Shown piece by piece: positions 17,708-26,670 of a stretch of 64,000 nt of DNA. The stretch is from Methylotenera sp. (GTDB lineage: Bacteria; Pseudomonadota; Gammaproteobacteria; Burkholderiales; Methylophilaceae). The notes under the pieces were generated by a model. That model did no database searches. It was not told the origin of the DNA and saw nothing but the letters and a program-made list of their open reading frames with translations. The first letter of the stretch is position 1, and every line of letters begins with the position of its first letter. The stretch is from NCBI GenBank assembly GCA_030693535.1, contig JAUYAL010000064.1:62001-126000 (forward strand), given 5' to 3'. Position numbers and translations under genes: made by a program.

Positions 17708-19264
17708 TTAATGTTTGAGAGCAGATTTAGGTGGAATGAAATTAATCATTTCCACCGAAATATTTTTTAGTTTTGCATGAAGCGGATAATCGTGGATGTA
17801 TTCCTGCACATCATACGAAATGGATTTGGACTTGGTGCAATCAATTATCACTTTAGAATCAGCTGAAATAGCCTCAAGTGCCTCAATAATACTAGCTTTG
17901 TTGAAAAAAGACACTTCTTCAGCCAGCGTAATGTGGTGTACGTTCACACCATCTGCAGCCGAAGTAAAATCTTTCATGTGGTACGAATTTCGATAACTGT
18001 GATGCAAAGTAAAAAACAATGCAACTGCTAAACCAATCGCAATACCTGTCAGCAGATCTGTCAGTAGAATTGCCACAACCGTTACGATAAATGGCGCAAA
18101 CTGTTCCCAACCCAAAGAATACATTTGTTTAAACAAACCAGGTTTGGCAAGTTTGTAACCAACAACAATCAGGATAGTTGCCAAACTTGAAAGCGGAATC
18201 ATATTCAGATAATTAGCAATCGCCAATGCGCACACGAGTAAAAATATACCATGAAGAATCGCTGACAATTTGCTTTTAGCACCAAATGAAATATTTGCCG
18301 AGCTACGTACAATGACCTGAGTAATTGGCAAACCACCAATCAGACCTGAAATCATGTTACCAACGCCTTGTGCCTTAAGCTCTTGGTTTGTCGGTGTAAC
18401 ACGTCGCAGTGGATCAATTTTATCGGTAGCCTCCACGCAAAGCAATGTCTCAAGACTGGCCACAATTGCCATGACTATTGCTACTTTATAAATTTCGATA
18501 TTTGTCCATTGCGTAAAGTCAGGATGGGTGAATAAACCAGCGAAACCAGCCACGCCCTCCGCAACCGGCAATTGCACCAATTGATTAGGAGTCAGACTAA
18601 AATTCAAGGTATTGTTCATGAAGAGGTAATTAAAGAGCACGCCAAGAAACACCACCACGATCGGGCCTTGCAAAATCTGGAAGATACGATGCTTTTTAGT
18701 CAGGGAGACATCCCATAACACTAATATTGCCAGCGAGACGAGGGCAATTAGTACTGCACCCGGTGTAAGCATATTCCAGGCTGTCATAATAGAACTAAAA
18801 GTATTCTGGCCGTCAGCTTGAAAAAAAGACTCACTACCTTCGTAATCAGAAATATACCCTAATGCATAAGGAATTTGTTTGAGTATGATTAGCAGACCAA
18901 TACCTGTCAGCATGCCTTTAATCACCGAAGATGGTACAAAGTAAGCGATAAAACCGGCTTTAAAAAAGCCCAGCAAGTATTGAAATACACCAGCTAATAA
19001 CACAGCAAACAAGAAAGCCTCAAAGGAACCCAGGGTGGCAATCGCAGTTAACACGATAACCGCAAGTCCAGCTGCAGGGCCGCTCACGCCAAGTTGTGAG
19101 CCACTCATCATACCGACAACAATACCACCTACCACGCCTGCAATAACGCCTGAAAATAGTGGCGCACCGGATGCCAGCGCAATACCCAGACATAATGGCA
19201 ATGCCACAAAAAATACAACTATACTTGCCGGTAAATCGCTTTTAATTTCTTTAAATAATTGCAT
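17708..19264 (-). CDS. SulP-family inorganic anion (bicarbonate/sulfate) transporter
   Basis: The 518-residue inner-membrane protein has the SulP layout: about 10-14 transmembrane helices (first PASIVVFFVALPLCLGIALA), the conserved VSGPAAGL near residue 60, and a C-terminal cytoplasmic STAS-like domain (SKVIIDCTKSKSISYDVQEY). SulP genes followed by a carbonic anhydrase are usually assigned to bicarbonate uptake, and here a broken carbonic anhydrase follows 18 bp downstream. Sulfate transport remains possible. The sequence looks intact. Its upstream gap (19265-19415) contains the terminator of the KRPY genes, so it likely has its own promoter there. Confidence 0.88.
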   Translation of the reverse strand: MQLFKEIKSDLPASIVVFFVALPLCLGIALASGAPLFSGVIAGVVGGIVVGMMSGSQLGVSGPAAGLAVIVLTAIATLGSFEAFLFAVLLAGVFQYLLGFFKAGFIAYFVPSSVIKGMLTGIGLLIILKQIPYALGYISDYEGSESFFQADGQNTFSSIMTAWNMLTPGAVLIALVSLAILVLWDVSLTKKHRIFQILQGPIVVVFLGVLFNYLFMNNTLNFSLTPNQLVQLPVAEGVAGFAGLFTHPDFTQWTNIEIYKVAIVMAIVASLETLLCVEATDKIDPLRRVTPTNQELKAQGVGNMISGLIGGLPITQVIVRSSANISFGAKSKLSAILHGIFLLVCALAIANYLNMIPLSSLATILIVVGYKLAKPGLFKQMYSLGWEQFAPFIVTVVAILLTDLLTGIAIGLAVALFFTLHHSYRNSYHMKDFTSAADGVNVHHITLAEEVSFFNKASIIEALEAISADSKVIIDCTKSKSISYDVQEYIHDYPLHAKLKNISVEMINFIPPKSALKH

Positions 19265-19357
19265 TTTAGTACGAAATCCTTTTTTTCTTATTTAGGCGCT
19301 CAGGTTATCAACCTAACAATCTAAATGCTAATATATTAAATATCCACAACCGCAGAA

Positions 19358-19384
19358 ACCCTGCCGATGAAACAAAGGCAGGGT
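19358..19384 (-). terminator. Terminator candidate after the KRPY gene pair
   Basis: ACCCTGCC (19358-19365) and GGCAGGGT (19377-19384) form a perfect 8-bp GC-rich stem with an 11-nt loop, followed by a short T-run on the minus strand. It lies 31 bp beyond the last KRPY gene and isolates that pair from SulP. Confidence 0.6.
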
Positions 19385-19415
19385 AAGCGTAACACATAGT
19401 TGTAATGTGATATTA

Positions 19416-19682
19416 TTAATCCGTATTTTTTTCTGCATATGGGCGTTTACCTAACATATGTAAACGCATTGGTTTATGCTTTTGATCTTCTTCAACATTT
19501 TCCTTAATCAATGTTGCGCCTTCAAAATTGTCTTTTTTAGACTCGGCAGGCACACCTTGGTAAGGGCGTTTTGAAAAATTTTGGTGCTTAACATTATATT
19601 TACCATCGTCATTTGCGAATGCAGAACCAGCTGCAAGTAACAGTCCCGCTGACAATACTGCAATTAAACTAGTGCTTTTCAT
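19416..19682 (-). CDS. Small exported KRPY-repeat protein, second copy
   Basis: I do not recognise a named family. The 88-residue product has a clear Sec signal peptide (residues 1-23, LLLAAGSAFA). The mature ~65-residue chain is polar and rich in Lys and Glu, with two copies of a KRPY motif: NFSKRPYQ (37-42) and LGKRPY (78-82), about 40 residues apart. Between them is EGATLI followed by VEED. All these elements recur in the neighbour at 19714-19980, so the two are paralogues. There are no Cys residues in the mature chain. AAAGGA 7 nt before the ATG is a strong ribosome binding site. Function is unknown; the conserved charged/aromatic motif hints at a binding surface or processing signal. Confidence 0.8.
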   Translation of the reverse strand: MKSTSLIAVLSAGLLLAAGSAFANDDGKYNVKHQNFSKRPYQGVPAESKKDNFEGATLIKENVEEDQKHKPMRLHMLGKRPYAEKNTD

Positions 19683-19713
19683 GATATTTCCTTTAATTAA
19701 TTTACTTTAGTGT

Positions 19714-19980
19714 TTAGTAAGGACGTTTGCTAAACATGTTTAAACGTGATTTACTCTGATTATTTAGGTCTTCTTCAACAACTGGGCTGGCAATCAGAGT
19801 TGCGCCTTCCCATTGCTGATCTTTCTGTTGTACGGTGTTGGCAACCGCAGCCTGGTATGGTCGTTTAGACATAAAGTTGTGGTTGTAATCATTCTTTTTG
19901 AAAGCATCTTCCGCGTGCGCAGCACCGGCAGCTAACAAAACTGCCGTAGAAAAAATCGCTGCAATATTTAAAGTTCTCAT
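19714..19980 (-). CDS. Small exported KRPY-repeat protein, first copy
   Basis: This 88-residue paralogue of the downstream protein has a signal peptide (residues 1-23, LLAAGAAHA) and a short polar mature chain. Its motifs are NFMSKRPYQ (SKRPY at 38-42) and, at the extreme C-terminus, MFSKRPY (SKRPY at 84-88), with WEGATLI and VVEED between. The spacing of motifs is conserved with the second copy although the linker sequence is not, which points to selection on the KRPY and GATLI elements. AGGAGA lies 5 nt before the ATG. It is the first gene of a two-gene unit (31-bp gap). A palindrome at 20065-20082 may be its operator. Function is unknown. Confidence 0.8.
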   Translation of the reverse strand: MRTLNIAAIFSTAVLLAAGAAHAEDAFKKNDYNHNFMSKRPYQAAVANTVQQKDQQWEGATLIASPVVEEDLNNQSKSRLNMFSKRPY

Positions 19981-20064
19981 TTTTATCTCCTGATGAATTC
20001 TGTATTTAAGTTTTAATGCCTTTGTTAATGAAACGCATTATGCGCGGTGTTAATCAAGTAAAAA

Positions 20065-20082
20065 TCTACCGAAATAGGTAGA
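20065..20082. promoter_or_regulatory. Palindrome upstream of the KRPY genes
   Basis: TCTACC-GAAATA-GGTAGA is a perfect 6-bp inverted repeat with 6-nt spacer, 84 bp upstream of the first KRPY start codon. The TACC/GGTA half-sites resemble those used by some LuxR/FixJ-type response regulators. It could equally control a rightward transcript into 20086-20277. No regulator is assigned. Confidence 0.35.
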
Positions 20083-20085
20083 ACG

Positions 20086-20277
20086 ATGTATACTAATCGG
20101 CATATTCCACATGACATGCAAGATAGCCAGCCAAAGCCTGCAAGTGCGCGTGCACTGCGGCAAAGCCTGAAAGAAACACAGGCAAATAACCCACATCTGC
20201 GGCTATACCTGCAGCTTGGTCAGCAGTTATTAATCAATGGCTGGAATGTAAGTACGGCGTCCAGCTTGCTGTGTTAG
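20086..20277 (+). CDS. Short open frame of unknown nature, possibly a gene fragment
   Basis: A 63-codon frame encodes a hydrophilic N-terminal part (ARALRQSLKETQANNPH) and a helical LRLYLQLGQQLLINGW segment. I do not recognise the family. The last 16 codons overlap, on the opposite strand, the divergent tail of the methyltransferase remnant, suggesting that a recombination junction at about 20230-20295 truncated this frame too. It has no clear ribosome binding site. It may be a relic or a chance frame. Confidence 0.25.
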   Translation: MYTNRHIPHDMQDSQPKPASARALRQSLKETQANNPHLRLYLQLGQQLLINGWNVSTASSLLC

Positions 20278-20490
20278 CGGTTGAAAGTATGGGCAAACAG
20301 CAATGTGAATGTTATTACGTTGAAGCACACCATTTTCGACATCAGATTTATTCTCACCACTAGCACTAAGGCGCTTAATTGTGGTCTCTTTGTTATCAAA
20401 AGCTTCTAGGAACGCATTGAAGAAATTTGCAGCATCAAATGTCTTTTCTGCTAAGTTACTAACGGCTTCTTCAATTTCTACGGCATTCAA
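20230..20490 (-). pseudogene. 5' remnant of a MmeI-like (type IIG) DNA methyltransferase gene
   Basis: The first ~65 residues (20296-20490) match the conserved N-terminus of MmeI/type IIG class I DNA methyltransferases: MNAVEIEEAVSNLAEK, FDAANFFNAFLEAF, NKETTIKRL and GVLQRNNIHIAV. These enzymes are normally ~900 residues or more. After NIHIAV the sequence becomes unrelated (CPYFQPLTQQAGRRTYIPAID) and stops, so the methyltransferase, target-recognition and any nuclease parts are gone. This is a deletion scar of a restriction-modification gene. It could still be translated as an 86-residue peptide but should have no enzyme activity. Confidence 0.75.
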
Positions 20491-20676
20491 GGAATTTTTA
20501 CTCTTCTAATTATTGTTTATATGTAGGGTGTTGATGTGCAAGGTTATTTGAGCAAAAAAGTGTAGTTTTGAACATTAAATTTTGATCCAATAACTCTAAT
20601 ATTTATAGAGTATGCTATTGAATTTTTTAATGGGTCAAACGAAGACGCATCACAACACAGAAGGGTTATTCAAATA

Positions 20677-20708
20677 AAAAATCCTTAGAGTTTCCCCTAA
20701 GGATTTTT
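20677..20708. terminator. Bidirectional terminator downstream of sodB
   Basis: AAAAATCCTTAG (20677-20688) and CTAAGGATTTTT (20697-20708) form a 12-bp perfect stem with an 8-nt loop and A/T tracts on both sides, so it can end transcription in either direction. It lies 65 bp past the sodB stop. The rest of the 283-bp gap (20491-20773) shows no gene. Confidence 0.75.
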
Positions 20709-20773
20709 GAGGTACATGAATAATTTATATTAGTGAGTTACATATTTATTTTGCAGAAATAGAAATACTTGGT

Positions 20774-21355
20774 TTAGGCGAAATTTGACGATGCAAAATC
20801 CCAGTTTGCTAACGATGCTAAGAATACTTCGACAAATTTAGCGCGAGCATTGCGGTAGTCTATATAGTAAGCGTGCTCCCAAACATCTATCGTCAAAAGT
20901 GCTTTGTCGCCTGTTGTAAGTGGGGTGCCAGCTGCGCCCATGTTCACTATGTCTACTGAACCATCAGCTTTCTTAACAAGCCATGTCCAGCCTGAACCGA
21001 AGTTTCCAACAGCAGAAGCTTGAAATGCCTTTTTAAAGTCATCGAAAGAGCCCCATTTTGCATTAATTGCATCAGCTAAAGCGCCAGTAGGAGCGCCGCC
21101 GCCGTTAGGCTTCATACTGCTCCAAAAGAAAGTGTGGTTCCAAATTTGCGCTGAGTTGTTATAAATACCAGCTGAAGATTTTTTGATAATTTCTTCCAGA
21201 CTTGCATTTTCAAACTCTGTGCCTTTAATTAGGTTATTCAAGTTCGTTACGTATGTTTGATGATGTTTGCCATAGTGAAACTCTAGCGTTTCTTCCGAAA
21301 TGTGCGGTACTAAAGCTGTTTTTGCATATGGTAGTGCTGGTAAGGTATGTTCCAT
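20774..21355 (-). CDS. sodB: Superoxide dismutase [Fe]
   Basis: This 193-residue cytoplasmic enzyme converts superoxide to oxygen and hydrogen peroxide. The metal ligands are H27, H74, D157 and H161 ([11 protein letters not shown]). Q70 in NNSAQIWNH is the outer-sphere glutamine at the position typical of the iron rather than the manganese enzyme. Length equals E. coli SodB. There is no signal peptide. AAGGAA lies just before the ATG. It is followed by a strong terminator and appears monocistronic. Confidence 0.97.
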   Translation of the reverse strand: MEHTLPALPYAKTALVPHISEETLEFHYGKHHQTYVTNLNNLIKGTEFENASLEEIIKKSSAGIYNNSAQIWNHTFFWSSMKPNGGGAPTGALADAINAKWGSFDDFKKAFQASAVGNFGSGWTWLVKKADGSVDIVNMGAAGTPLTTGDKALLTIDVWEHAYYIDYRNARAKFVEVFLASLANWDFASSNFA

Positions 21356-21440
21356 GCTGTTTCCTTTATCAATAAAATTTTGTAATCGTTATTCTGCCAT
21401 ACATTATGTCTATATAGCATACTAAATTACTAGGGTATTG

Positions 21441-22322
21441 TTATTTCTTTTTTGCTCTTGGGTGTGCTTGATCATATATTGTGGCTAAATGCTGAAAATC
21501 AAGATGCGTATACACTTGCGTAGTACTAATGTTGGCATGGCCTAGCATTTCTTGTACGGCGCGTAAATCTTGGCTAGATTGAAGAACATGTGATGCAAAG
21601 CTATGGCGAAGTAAATGCGGATGCATGCTAGTATTAATGCCTTGTTTGATGGACCATTCTTTTACTCGATATTGGACGGCGCGAGGCGTTATTCTTCGTC
21701 CTTGCTGAGTAACAAACAGCGCATTGGGGTTAGTGGCAGAAATTTTAATGAGCGCGCGGCGTTGTATCCATGATTGTATCGCGCTTATCGCGTGACTACC
21801 CATGGGTACGATGCGTGTTTTATTGCCTTTACCTGTGACAATGACGGTACCTTCTGAAAAATTCAACATAGAAATATCTAAATTGACCAACTCAGCTAAA
21901 CGTAAACCAGAAGAATAGAATAACTCCAAAATCGCGTGGTCGCGTTGCTCAAGTATGCCATCACCTTGAATATTAACAAATTTAACAGCTTGGTCGGTAG
22001 AGAGTGCTTGAGGCAATGTTTTAGCAGTTTTTGGTGCACGTAAACCCATAATAGGGTTTTGCATAAAACCTTTATTTTGAATCAAATAATCATAAAAACC
22101 TCGCCAAGCGGAAAGTGCGCGAGCAATAGTTTTACCGCTGAGTCCGCGACCGTGCAGTATGGCAATGAAACGTCTAATTTGCGTATTCTGAACTTGTTCA
22201 AGAGGGGTATTCTCAACGATTGATTCTAATAGTTTGATGTCTCTGGAGTAATTCTTGCAAGTGAGCGCGCTTAGGCCGCGCTCAAAAGTCAAATGTTGAA
22301 TGTAATCGTTAAGATAGATCAC
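21441..22322 (-). CDS. xerC: Tyrosine recombinase XerC
   Basis: The 293-residue site-specific recombinase resolves chromosome dimers at dif together with XerD. The N-terminal SAM-like DNA-binding domain (TFERGLSALTCKNYSRDIKLL) is followed by the catalytic domain with Arg (SSGLRLAELVNL), Lys (VTGKGNKTR), HxxR (HPHLLRHSFASHVL), and the final His and Tyr nucleophile (LGHANISTTQVYTHLDF). It is last in a dapF-DUF484-xerC run, the same order as in E. coli, which supports XerC over XerD. There is no sign of a mobile element, so it is not a phage integrase. Confidence 0.95.
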   Translation of the reverse strand: MIYLNDYIQHLTFERGLSALTCKNYSRDIKLLESIVENTPLEQVQNTQIRRFIAILHGRGLSGKTIARALSAWRGFYDYLIQNKGFMQNPIMGLRAPKTAKTLPQALSTDQAVKFVNIQGDGILEQRDHAILELFYSSGLRLAELVNLDISMLNFSEGTVIVTGKGNKTRIVPMGSHAISAIQSWIQRRALIKISATNPNALFVTQQGRRITPRAVQYRVKEWSIKQGINTSMHPHLLRHSFASHVLQSSQDLRAVQEMLGHANISTTQVYTHLDFQHLATIYDQAHPRAKKK

Positions 22323-22357
22323 TTACTGGTAAAAGCTTGAATGATTAAGGTGTCACT

Positions 22358-23044
22358 TTAAAGAAAACCTGCAAACGAGGCGCCTACTAAGTCGCCGATG
22401 CGTTTAAGGTACATCAAGCCCATGTCGGCTTTGAAGCGCTGTTGATCTTCTGAGCCAAGAATGAGTACGCCAAATGCATGCTTTTTATCAAAGCCTTTGT
22501 GAAGTGGTACAAAGGCAAAAGACTGTAAGCTATCTTGCATTAAACCATTAGCAAGTTCAGGTTTTGCACCGCAGTATGGTTCAGTTAAAGAAATCACCCA
22601 TTCGCTAAAAGCATCACTGACTGGTATAAAGCTAGCATCCTGTGAAAGCGAATAATCGCTAGGTTTTAGCCAAATATACACTTGTGATTGTGTTACAGAA
22701 AAAACTTGCTGCATGTGGTCAGCAATCAATTGTTGTAAATGATTAAAATTCTTATTTTCAACTAGCTTCACGCTGAAGCTATGTACTCTATGGCTTGTAA
22801 TGTCGTTCTGTTCACCAAATTCGATGAGTTGGGCTAGCATGACTTCTTGAACGCGAATTTTATCGCGCTGCGCTAACTGTTGGCGTTCAGCCAGTGATAT
22901 TGCACCACTTCCATGCGGGCTGGGTAGAAAGATTTCGGTAAGTAAGCTGGCGTACTCTTCAAAAAAATGTGGGTGGCTGCGCAAGTAGCGACTCACTTCA
23001 TCAGCAGAAATTGCAATATTTTGAGTTTGATGATCTTGTTGCAT
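22358..23044 (-). CDS. DUF484 family protein (GAF-like)
   Basis: The 228-residue cytoplasmic protein matches the DUF484/YigA family: the N-terminal ISADEVSRYLRSHPHFFEEY is its hallmark, followed by SLAERQQLAQRD and a GAF-like domain (SFAFVPLHKG, FGVLILGSEDQQRF, LMYLKRIGDLVG). Function is unknown. It sits between dapF and xerC (36- and 35-bp gaps), a conserved arrangement in proteobacteria, so it is probably cotranscribed with both. Confidence 0.9.
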   Translation of the reverse strand: MQQDHQTQNIAISADEVSRYLRSHPHFFEEYASLLTEIFLPSPHGSGAISLAERQQLAQRDKIRVQEVMLAQLIEFGEQNDITSHRVHSFSVKLVENKNFNHLQQLIADHMQQVFSVTQSQVYIWLKPSDYSLSQDASFIPVSDAFSEWVISLTEPYCGAKPELANGLMQDSLQSFAFVPLHKGFDKKHAFGVLILGSEDQQRFKADMGLMYLKRIGDLVGASFAGFL

Positions 23045-23080
23045 GGTCGTCCTTATAATTACAGCTATATTTGCGTTACT

Positions 23081-23908
23081 TTATATCAAAGTGATTGTGC
23101 CAGTAAATACAGTTTCTGCAGGGCCTGTCATCATGACAGGTGAATTGCCGCCTTGCCAAGCAATATGCAGCTCGCCACCTCGCGCAGAGACTTTTACTGG
23201 CGATTGTAATTTCCCCAATTGAATACCTGTAACAACAGCTGCGCAAGCACCAGTACCACATGCCAATGTTTCTCCACTGCCACGCTCAAATACTCTTAGT
23301 TTAATATGGTGCTCGTCAATAATTTGCATGAAGCCTGCATTCACGCGCTCTGGGAATCGGGGGTGAATTTCTATTAAACTACCTTGTGTGACAACTGGTG
23401 CAGTTTCAATATCTTCTACAATCAGTACTGCATGGGGATTGCCCATAGAAACGGTCGAAACTGTGAGTTGTTGATTGGCAACTTCAAGAATATAGGTATT
23501 CGCGGACATATCGGCAATGAACGGAATCTCACTTGGTGTAAATATAGGAGCACCCATGTTCACAGTTACGAGGCCATTGGCTTCTAATTTTGGCGTAATA
23601 ATGCCGCTTGCCGTTTCAACACTTATCTCATTTTTATCACTTAATTTTTGGTCGACAACAAAGCGCACAAAACAACGTGCGCCATTGCCACATTGGGCCA
23701 CTTCACTACCGTCAGCGTTAAATATACGGTATTTGAAATCAGCGATTTTGGAAGTTTCAACCAATAAAAGTTGGTCAAATCCGATGCCAAATTGACGATT
23801 AGCTAAGGTTTGGATTTGTTGCGCAGAGAGTTGAAATGGCTGATCTATGCCATTAATGACGATGAAGTCATTGCCCGCACCCTGCATTTTTGTGAAGTGT
23901 AGATTCAT
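23081..23908 (-). CDS. dapF: Diaminopimelate epimerase
   Basis: This 275-residue cofactor-free racemase converts LL- to meso-diaminopimelate for lysine and peptidoglycan. The two catalytic cysteines are present in CGNGARCF (near residue 74) and ACGTGACAA (near residue 218). The start [18 protein letters not shown] is the typical N-terminus. It is the first gene of the leftward dapF-DUF484-xerC unit and is divergent from metK across 176 bp. Confidence 0.97.
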   Translation of the reverse strand: MNLHFTKMQGAGNDFIVINGIDQPFQLSAQQIQTLANRQFGIGFDQLLLVETSKIADFKYRIFNADGSEVAQCGNGARCFVRFVVDQKLSDKNEISVETASGIITPKLEANGLVTVNMGAPIFTPSEIPFIADMSANTYILEVANQQLTVSTVSMGNPHAVLIVEDIETAPVVTQGSLIEIHPRFPERVNAGFMQIIDEHHIKLRVFERGSGETLACGTGACAAVVTGIQLGKLQSPVKVSARGGELHIAWQGGNSPVMMTGPAETVFTGTITLI

Positions 23909-24084
23909 TATGTTTATTATAAATTGATTGATTGAACTGGCTGTGTTTAATTGTTGTATTTTTGCTTATATTGTTTAATTTTTTAGGTACAATGTTCGAC
24001 TAGTCTTTGACCTGAAATTCCTACTTTAGCCTTTAGTATGAAAATCATTTCATTTTTTTAATTTTATTTTCAAGGCGCATATCA

Positions 24085-25242
24085 ATGAACGAATATCTTT
24101 TTACTTCAGAATCTGTTTCTGAAGGTCACCCAGACAAATTAGCAGACCAAGTATCCGATAGTATTTTAGATGCTATTTTAGCCCAAGATCCTACCGCACG
24201 AGTAGCGGCAGAAACTTTAGCCAATACAGGTCTAATTGTATTGGCTGGAGAGATTACAACAACCGCAAATGTTGATTATATTAAAGTAGCGCGTGATGCA
24301 GTTAAACGTATTGGCTATGACAATACAGAATACGGCATCGACTATAAAGGTTGTGCTGTATTGGTCGCTTACGATAAGCAGTCACCAGACATTGCGCAAG
24401 GTGTTGATGGTGCGCACGACGATCCGTTAGACCAAGGTGCAGGTGACCAAGGTTTGATGTTTGGTTATGCTGTAGATGAAACGCCGCAGCTGATGCCATT
24501 GCCAATTTGGTTGAGTCACCGCTTAATGGAACGTCAGGCGCAATTGCGTAAAGATGGCCGTTTGCCATGGTTGCGCCCAGATGCAAAGTCGCAGGTGACA
24601 GTTAAATATGTTGATGGCAAGCCAAGTGCAATTGATACAGTGGTGGTTTCGACCCAGCATGCGCCTGAAATGACTTTAGAAGCGATTCGTGAAGCTGTTA
24701 TTGAAGAAATTATTAAACCCGTGTTACCCAAAGAGCTTATCAAGGGTGAGATTAAATATCTAGTGAACCCAACAGGACGATTTGTTATCGGCGGCCCACA
24801 AGGTGATTGTGGTTTAACTGGTCGTAAAATTATTGTGGATACTTATGGTGGCGCTGCACCTCATGGCGGTGGAGCTTTCTCAGGTAAAGATCCATCAAAG
24901 GTTGATCGTAGCGCGGCTTATGCAGGTCGTTATGTGGCTAAAAATATCGTTGCAGCAGGACTTGCATCACGCTGTTTAGTACAAGTTTCTTATGCAATTG
25001 GCGTTGCACAACCAACTAGCGTAATGGTCGAAACGTATGGTACGGGTAAGGTTTCAAATGAAGTGTTGACGGCTTTAGTGCGTGAGCATTTTGATTTGCG
25101 CCCAAAAGGCATTGTAAAAATGCTTGATTTGCTTCGTCCGATTTACGCTAAAACGGCGGCTTATGGTCACTTTGGCCGTGATGAGCCAGAGTTTACTTGG
25201 GAAGCGATTGATAAAGTAGCGGCACTAAAAGCCTCTATTTAA
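24085..25242 (+). CDS. metK: S-adenosylmethionine synthetase
   Basis: The 385-residue enzyme makes SAM from methionine and ATP. All signatures are present: [20 protein letters not shown] at the N-terminus, [12 protein letters not shown] (near residue 119) and [20 protein letters not shown] (near residue 262). It opens the methyl-cycle cluster metK, HD-GYP gene, ahcY, PF04020 protein, metF. AAGG at about 24072 serves as ribosome binding site. The 176-bp leader is AT-rich with a TACAAT -10-like element at 23988-23993. I saw no convincing SAM riboswitch there. Confidence 0.98.
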   Translation: MNEYLFTSESVSEGHPDKLADQVSDSILDAILAQDPTARVAAETLANTGLIVLAGEITTTANVDYIKVARDAVKRIGYDNTEYGIDYKGCAVLVAYDKQSPDIAQGVDGAHDDPLDQGAGDQGLMFGYAVDETPQLMPLPIWLSHRLMERQAQLRKDGRLPWLRPDAKSQVTVKYVDGKPSAIDTVVVSTQHAPEMTLEAIREAVIEEIIKPVLPKELIKGEIKYLVNPTGRFVIGGPQGDCGLTGRKIIVDTYGGAAPHGGGAFSGKDPSKVDRSAAYAGRYVAKNIVAAGLASRCLVQVSYAIGVAQPTSVMVETYGTGKVSNEVLTALVREHFDLRPKGIVKMLDLLRPIYAKTAAYGHFGRDEPEFTWEAIDKVAALKASI

Positions 25243-25316
25243 AGCAATTGATTTCTCGACGCCATTGCTAGAATCAATCTAATCAATTATCTGCTAGTTT
25301 TATTAAGCGATGGTCT

Positions 25317-26540
25317 ATGTTAAAAGTTGTTTCTACAAAGCAAGTACGATTAGGAATGTTTATCCAAGAGCTGAAAGGTTCTTGGATAGACCATCCTTTT
25401 TGGAAAAAAGCATTTAAACTAGAAGAGCTTTCGGATTTAAAAAAGTTACAAGCTAGTGTCATTAAAGAAATTATTATTGACACCTCAAAAGGATTAGATA
25501 TTGCTGAGTTAGATGTAATCATTGAAACACATGCAATTCAAGATTCCCCAGAAATAATACCCATTTCAAAACCTATACAACAAGCCGTTAAAATTACAGC
25601 AGCTGCAGAGCATGAGCAGGCTAAGCGTGTGATTAATGCGTCTAAAAAAGCAGTTGCTTCTATGTTCCATGATGCCCGTATGGGTAAGGCTGTTAGTGCT
25701 GAAGCGGCCATGCAAATGGTAGATGAGATTGCTTCTTCAGTAGACCGTAATTTAGGTGCGCTTGTTAGCTTAGTGCGCTTAAAAAATAAAGATGAATATA
25801 CCTATATGCACTCAGTGGCGGTTTGCGCACTTATGGTGGCATTGTCTAAAGAGCTCGGCCTTTCTGAAGCGGAGACTAAGCAGGCTGGCCTTGCTGGCCT
25901 ACTACATGATATAGGTAAGGCTGGTATTCCCATGGAAGTGCTCAACAAGCCTGGCGCATTGACGGATGAAGAGTTTACTTTAGTTAAGCTGCATCCTGAG
26001 CGGGGATACAAGCTGTTGTTACAAGCCAATATTTTGGATGAAGTGGTAGTTGATGTTTGTTTACACCACCATGAAAAGGTGAGTGGCATGGGCTATCCTA
26101 ATAAGCTTAAAGCAACTGAAATCAGTTTATTTGCCAAAATGGCTGCAGTTTGTGATGTCTATGATGCAATCACTTCAAATCGTCCCTACAAAGATGGCTG
26201 GGAGCCAGGTGTTTCCTTGCAACGCATGGCGCAGTGGACCGATCATTTTGATGATATGGTATTTAAGGCGTTTGTTAAAAGTGTTGGCATTTATCCTATC
26301 GGCTCCATGGTTAAGCTTAAATCTGGTCGATTGGCTGTTGTAATTGACCAAAGCCCTAAATCTTTATTGACGCCAGTCATTAAAGTGTTTTTCTCAACTA
26401 AATCTAAATCTCGTATTAAGATTGAGTTAATTGATTTATCAAAATCTAACGAACAAGACTCCATAGTTGGCCATGAGAACCCTGCGGCTTGGGGTATTAA
26501 TGATGTTAATGAAATTTGGAGTCAGTACGAAATCTGGTAA
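25317..26540 (+). CDS. HD-GYP domain protein, putative cyclic-di-GMP phosphodiesterase
   Basis: The 407-residue cytoplasmic protein starts with a DUF3391 segment (TKQVRLGMFIQELKGSW). It has a complete HD-GYP domain: HSVAVCALMVALSKELG, the metal pair HDIGK near residue 197, LHPERGYKLL, HHEKVSGMGYP near residue 250, and DVYDAITSNRPYK. With the metal ligands and GYP motif intact it probably hydrolyses c-di-GMP. It lies between metK and ahcY, but ahcY has its own promoter and riboswitch, so only a read-through link with metK (74-bp gap) is likely. Confidence 0.92.
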   Translation: MLKVVSTKQVRLGMFIQELKGSWIDHPFWKKAFKLEELSDLKKLQASVIKEIIIDTSKGLDIAELDVIIETHAIQDSPEIIPISKPIQQAVKITAAAEHEQAKRVINASKKAVASMFHDARMGKAVSAEAAMQMVDEIASSVDRNLGALVSLVRLKNKDEYTYMHSVAVCALMVALSKELGLSEAETKQAGLAGLLHDIGKAGIPMEVLNKPGALTDEEFTLVKLHPERGYKLLLQANILDEVVVDVCLHHHEKVSGMGYPNKLKATEISLFAKMAAVCDVYDAITSNRPYKDGWEPGVSLQRMAQWTDHFDDMVFKAFVKSVGIYPIGSMVKLKSGRLAVVIDQSPKSLLTPVIKVFFSTKSKSRIKIELIDLSKSNEQDSIVGHENPAAWGINDVNEIWSQYEIW

Positions 26541-26560
26541 TAATTAGTATTGAGTATCTG

Positions 26561-26589
26561 TTGGTAAGCTAAAAAAATTCGCGTATAAT
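26561..26589 (+). promoter_or_regulatory. Sigma-70 promoter of the ahcY riboswitch transcript
   Basis: TTGGTA (26561-26566) and a perfect TATAAT (26584-26589) are separated by 17 bp. The predicted start point, about 7 bp later, falls at the first base of riboswitch helix P1, so promoter and riboswitch positions support each other. Confidence 0.8.
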
Positions 26590-26596
26590 CAAATGA

Positions 26597-26670
26597 TTCC
26601 GAGGAGCGTTGCGAGGGCTGTATTTGAAAGACAGTCACCCAGGCTCGGAAATTGTTTTAACGCCGCTCAC
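26597..26670 (+). ncRNA. S-adenosylhomocysteine (SAH) riboswitch
   Basis: The leader of ahcY has the SAH aptamer pattern. P1 is TTCCGAG (26597-26603) with CTCGGAA (26644-26650). GAGCG (26604-26608) pairs as a pseudoknot with CGCTC (26664-26668). The conserved GAGGAGCG, CACCCAGGCTCGG and CCGCTCAC blocks are present. SAH riboswitches activate ahcY when SAH accumulates. Downstream (26680-26750) lies the very GC-rich GTGCCGGGCCCGGG and a later CCCGGTCAC that could pair with GTGCCGGG, a plausible expression platform ahead of the AAGGA site at 26757. Confidence 0.9.

Noticed and set aside
21441..22322. A phage or integron integrase
   Set aside because: Context (dapF-DUF484-xerC) and motifs identify chromosomal XerC; no attachment sites or cassette repeats are seen.
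23909..24084. A SAM riboswitch before metK
   Set aside because: The leader is AT-rich with no helix pattern matching a SAM riboswitch that I can recognise.
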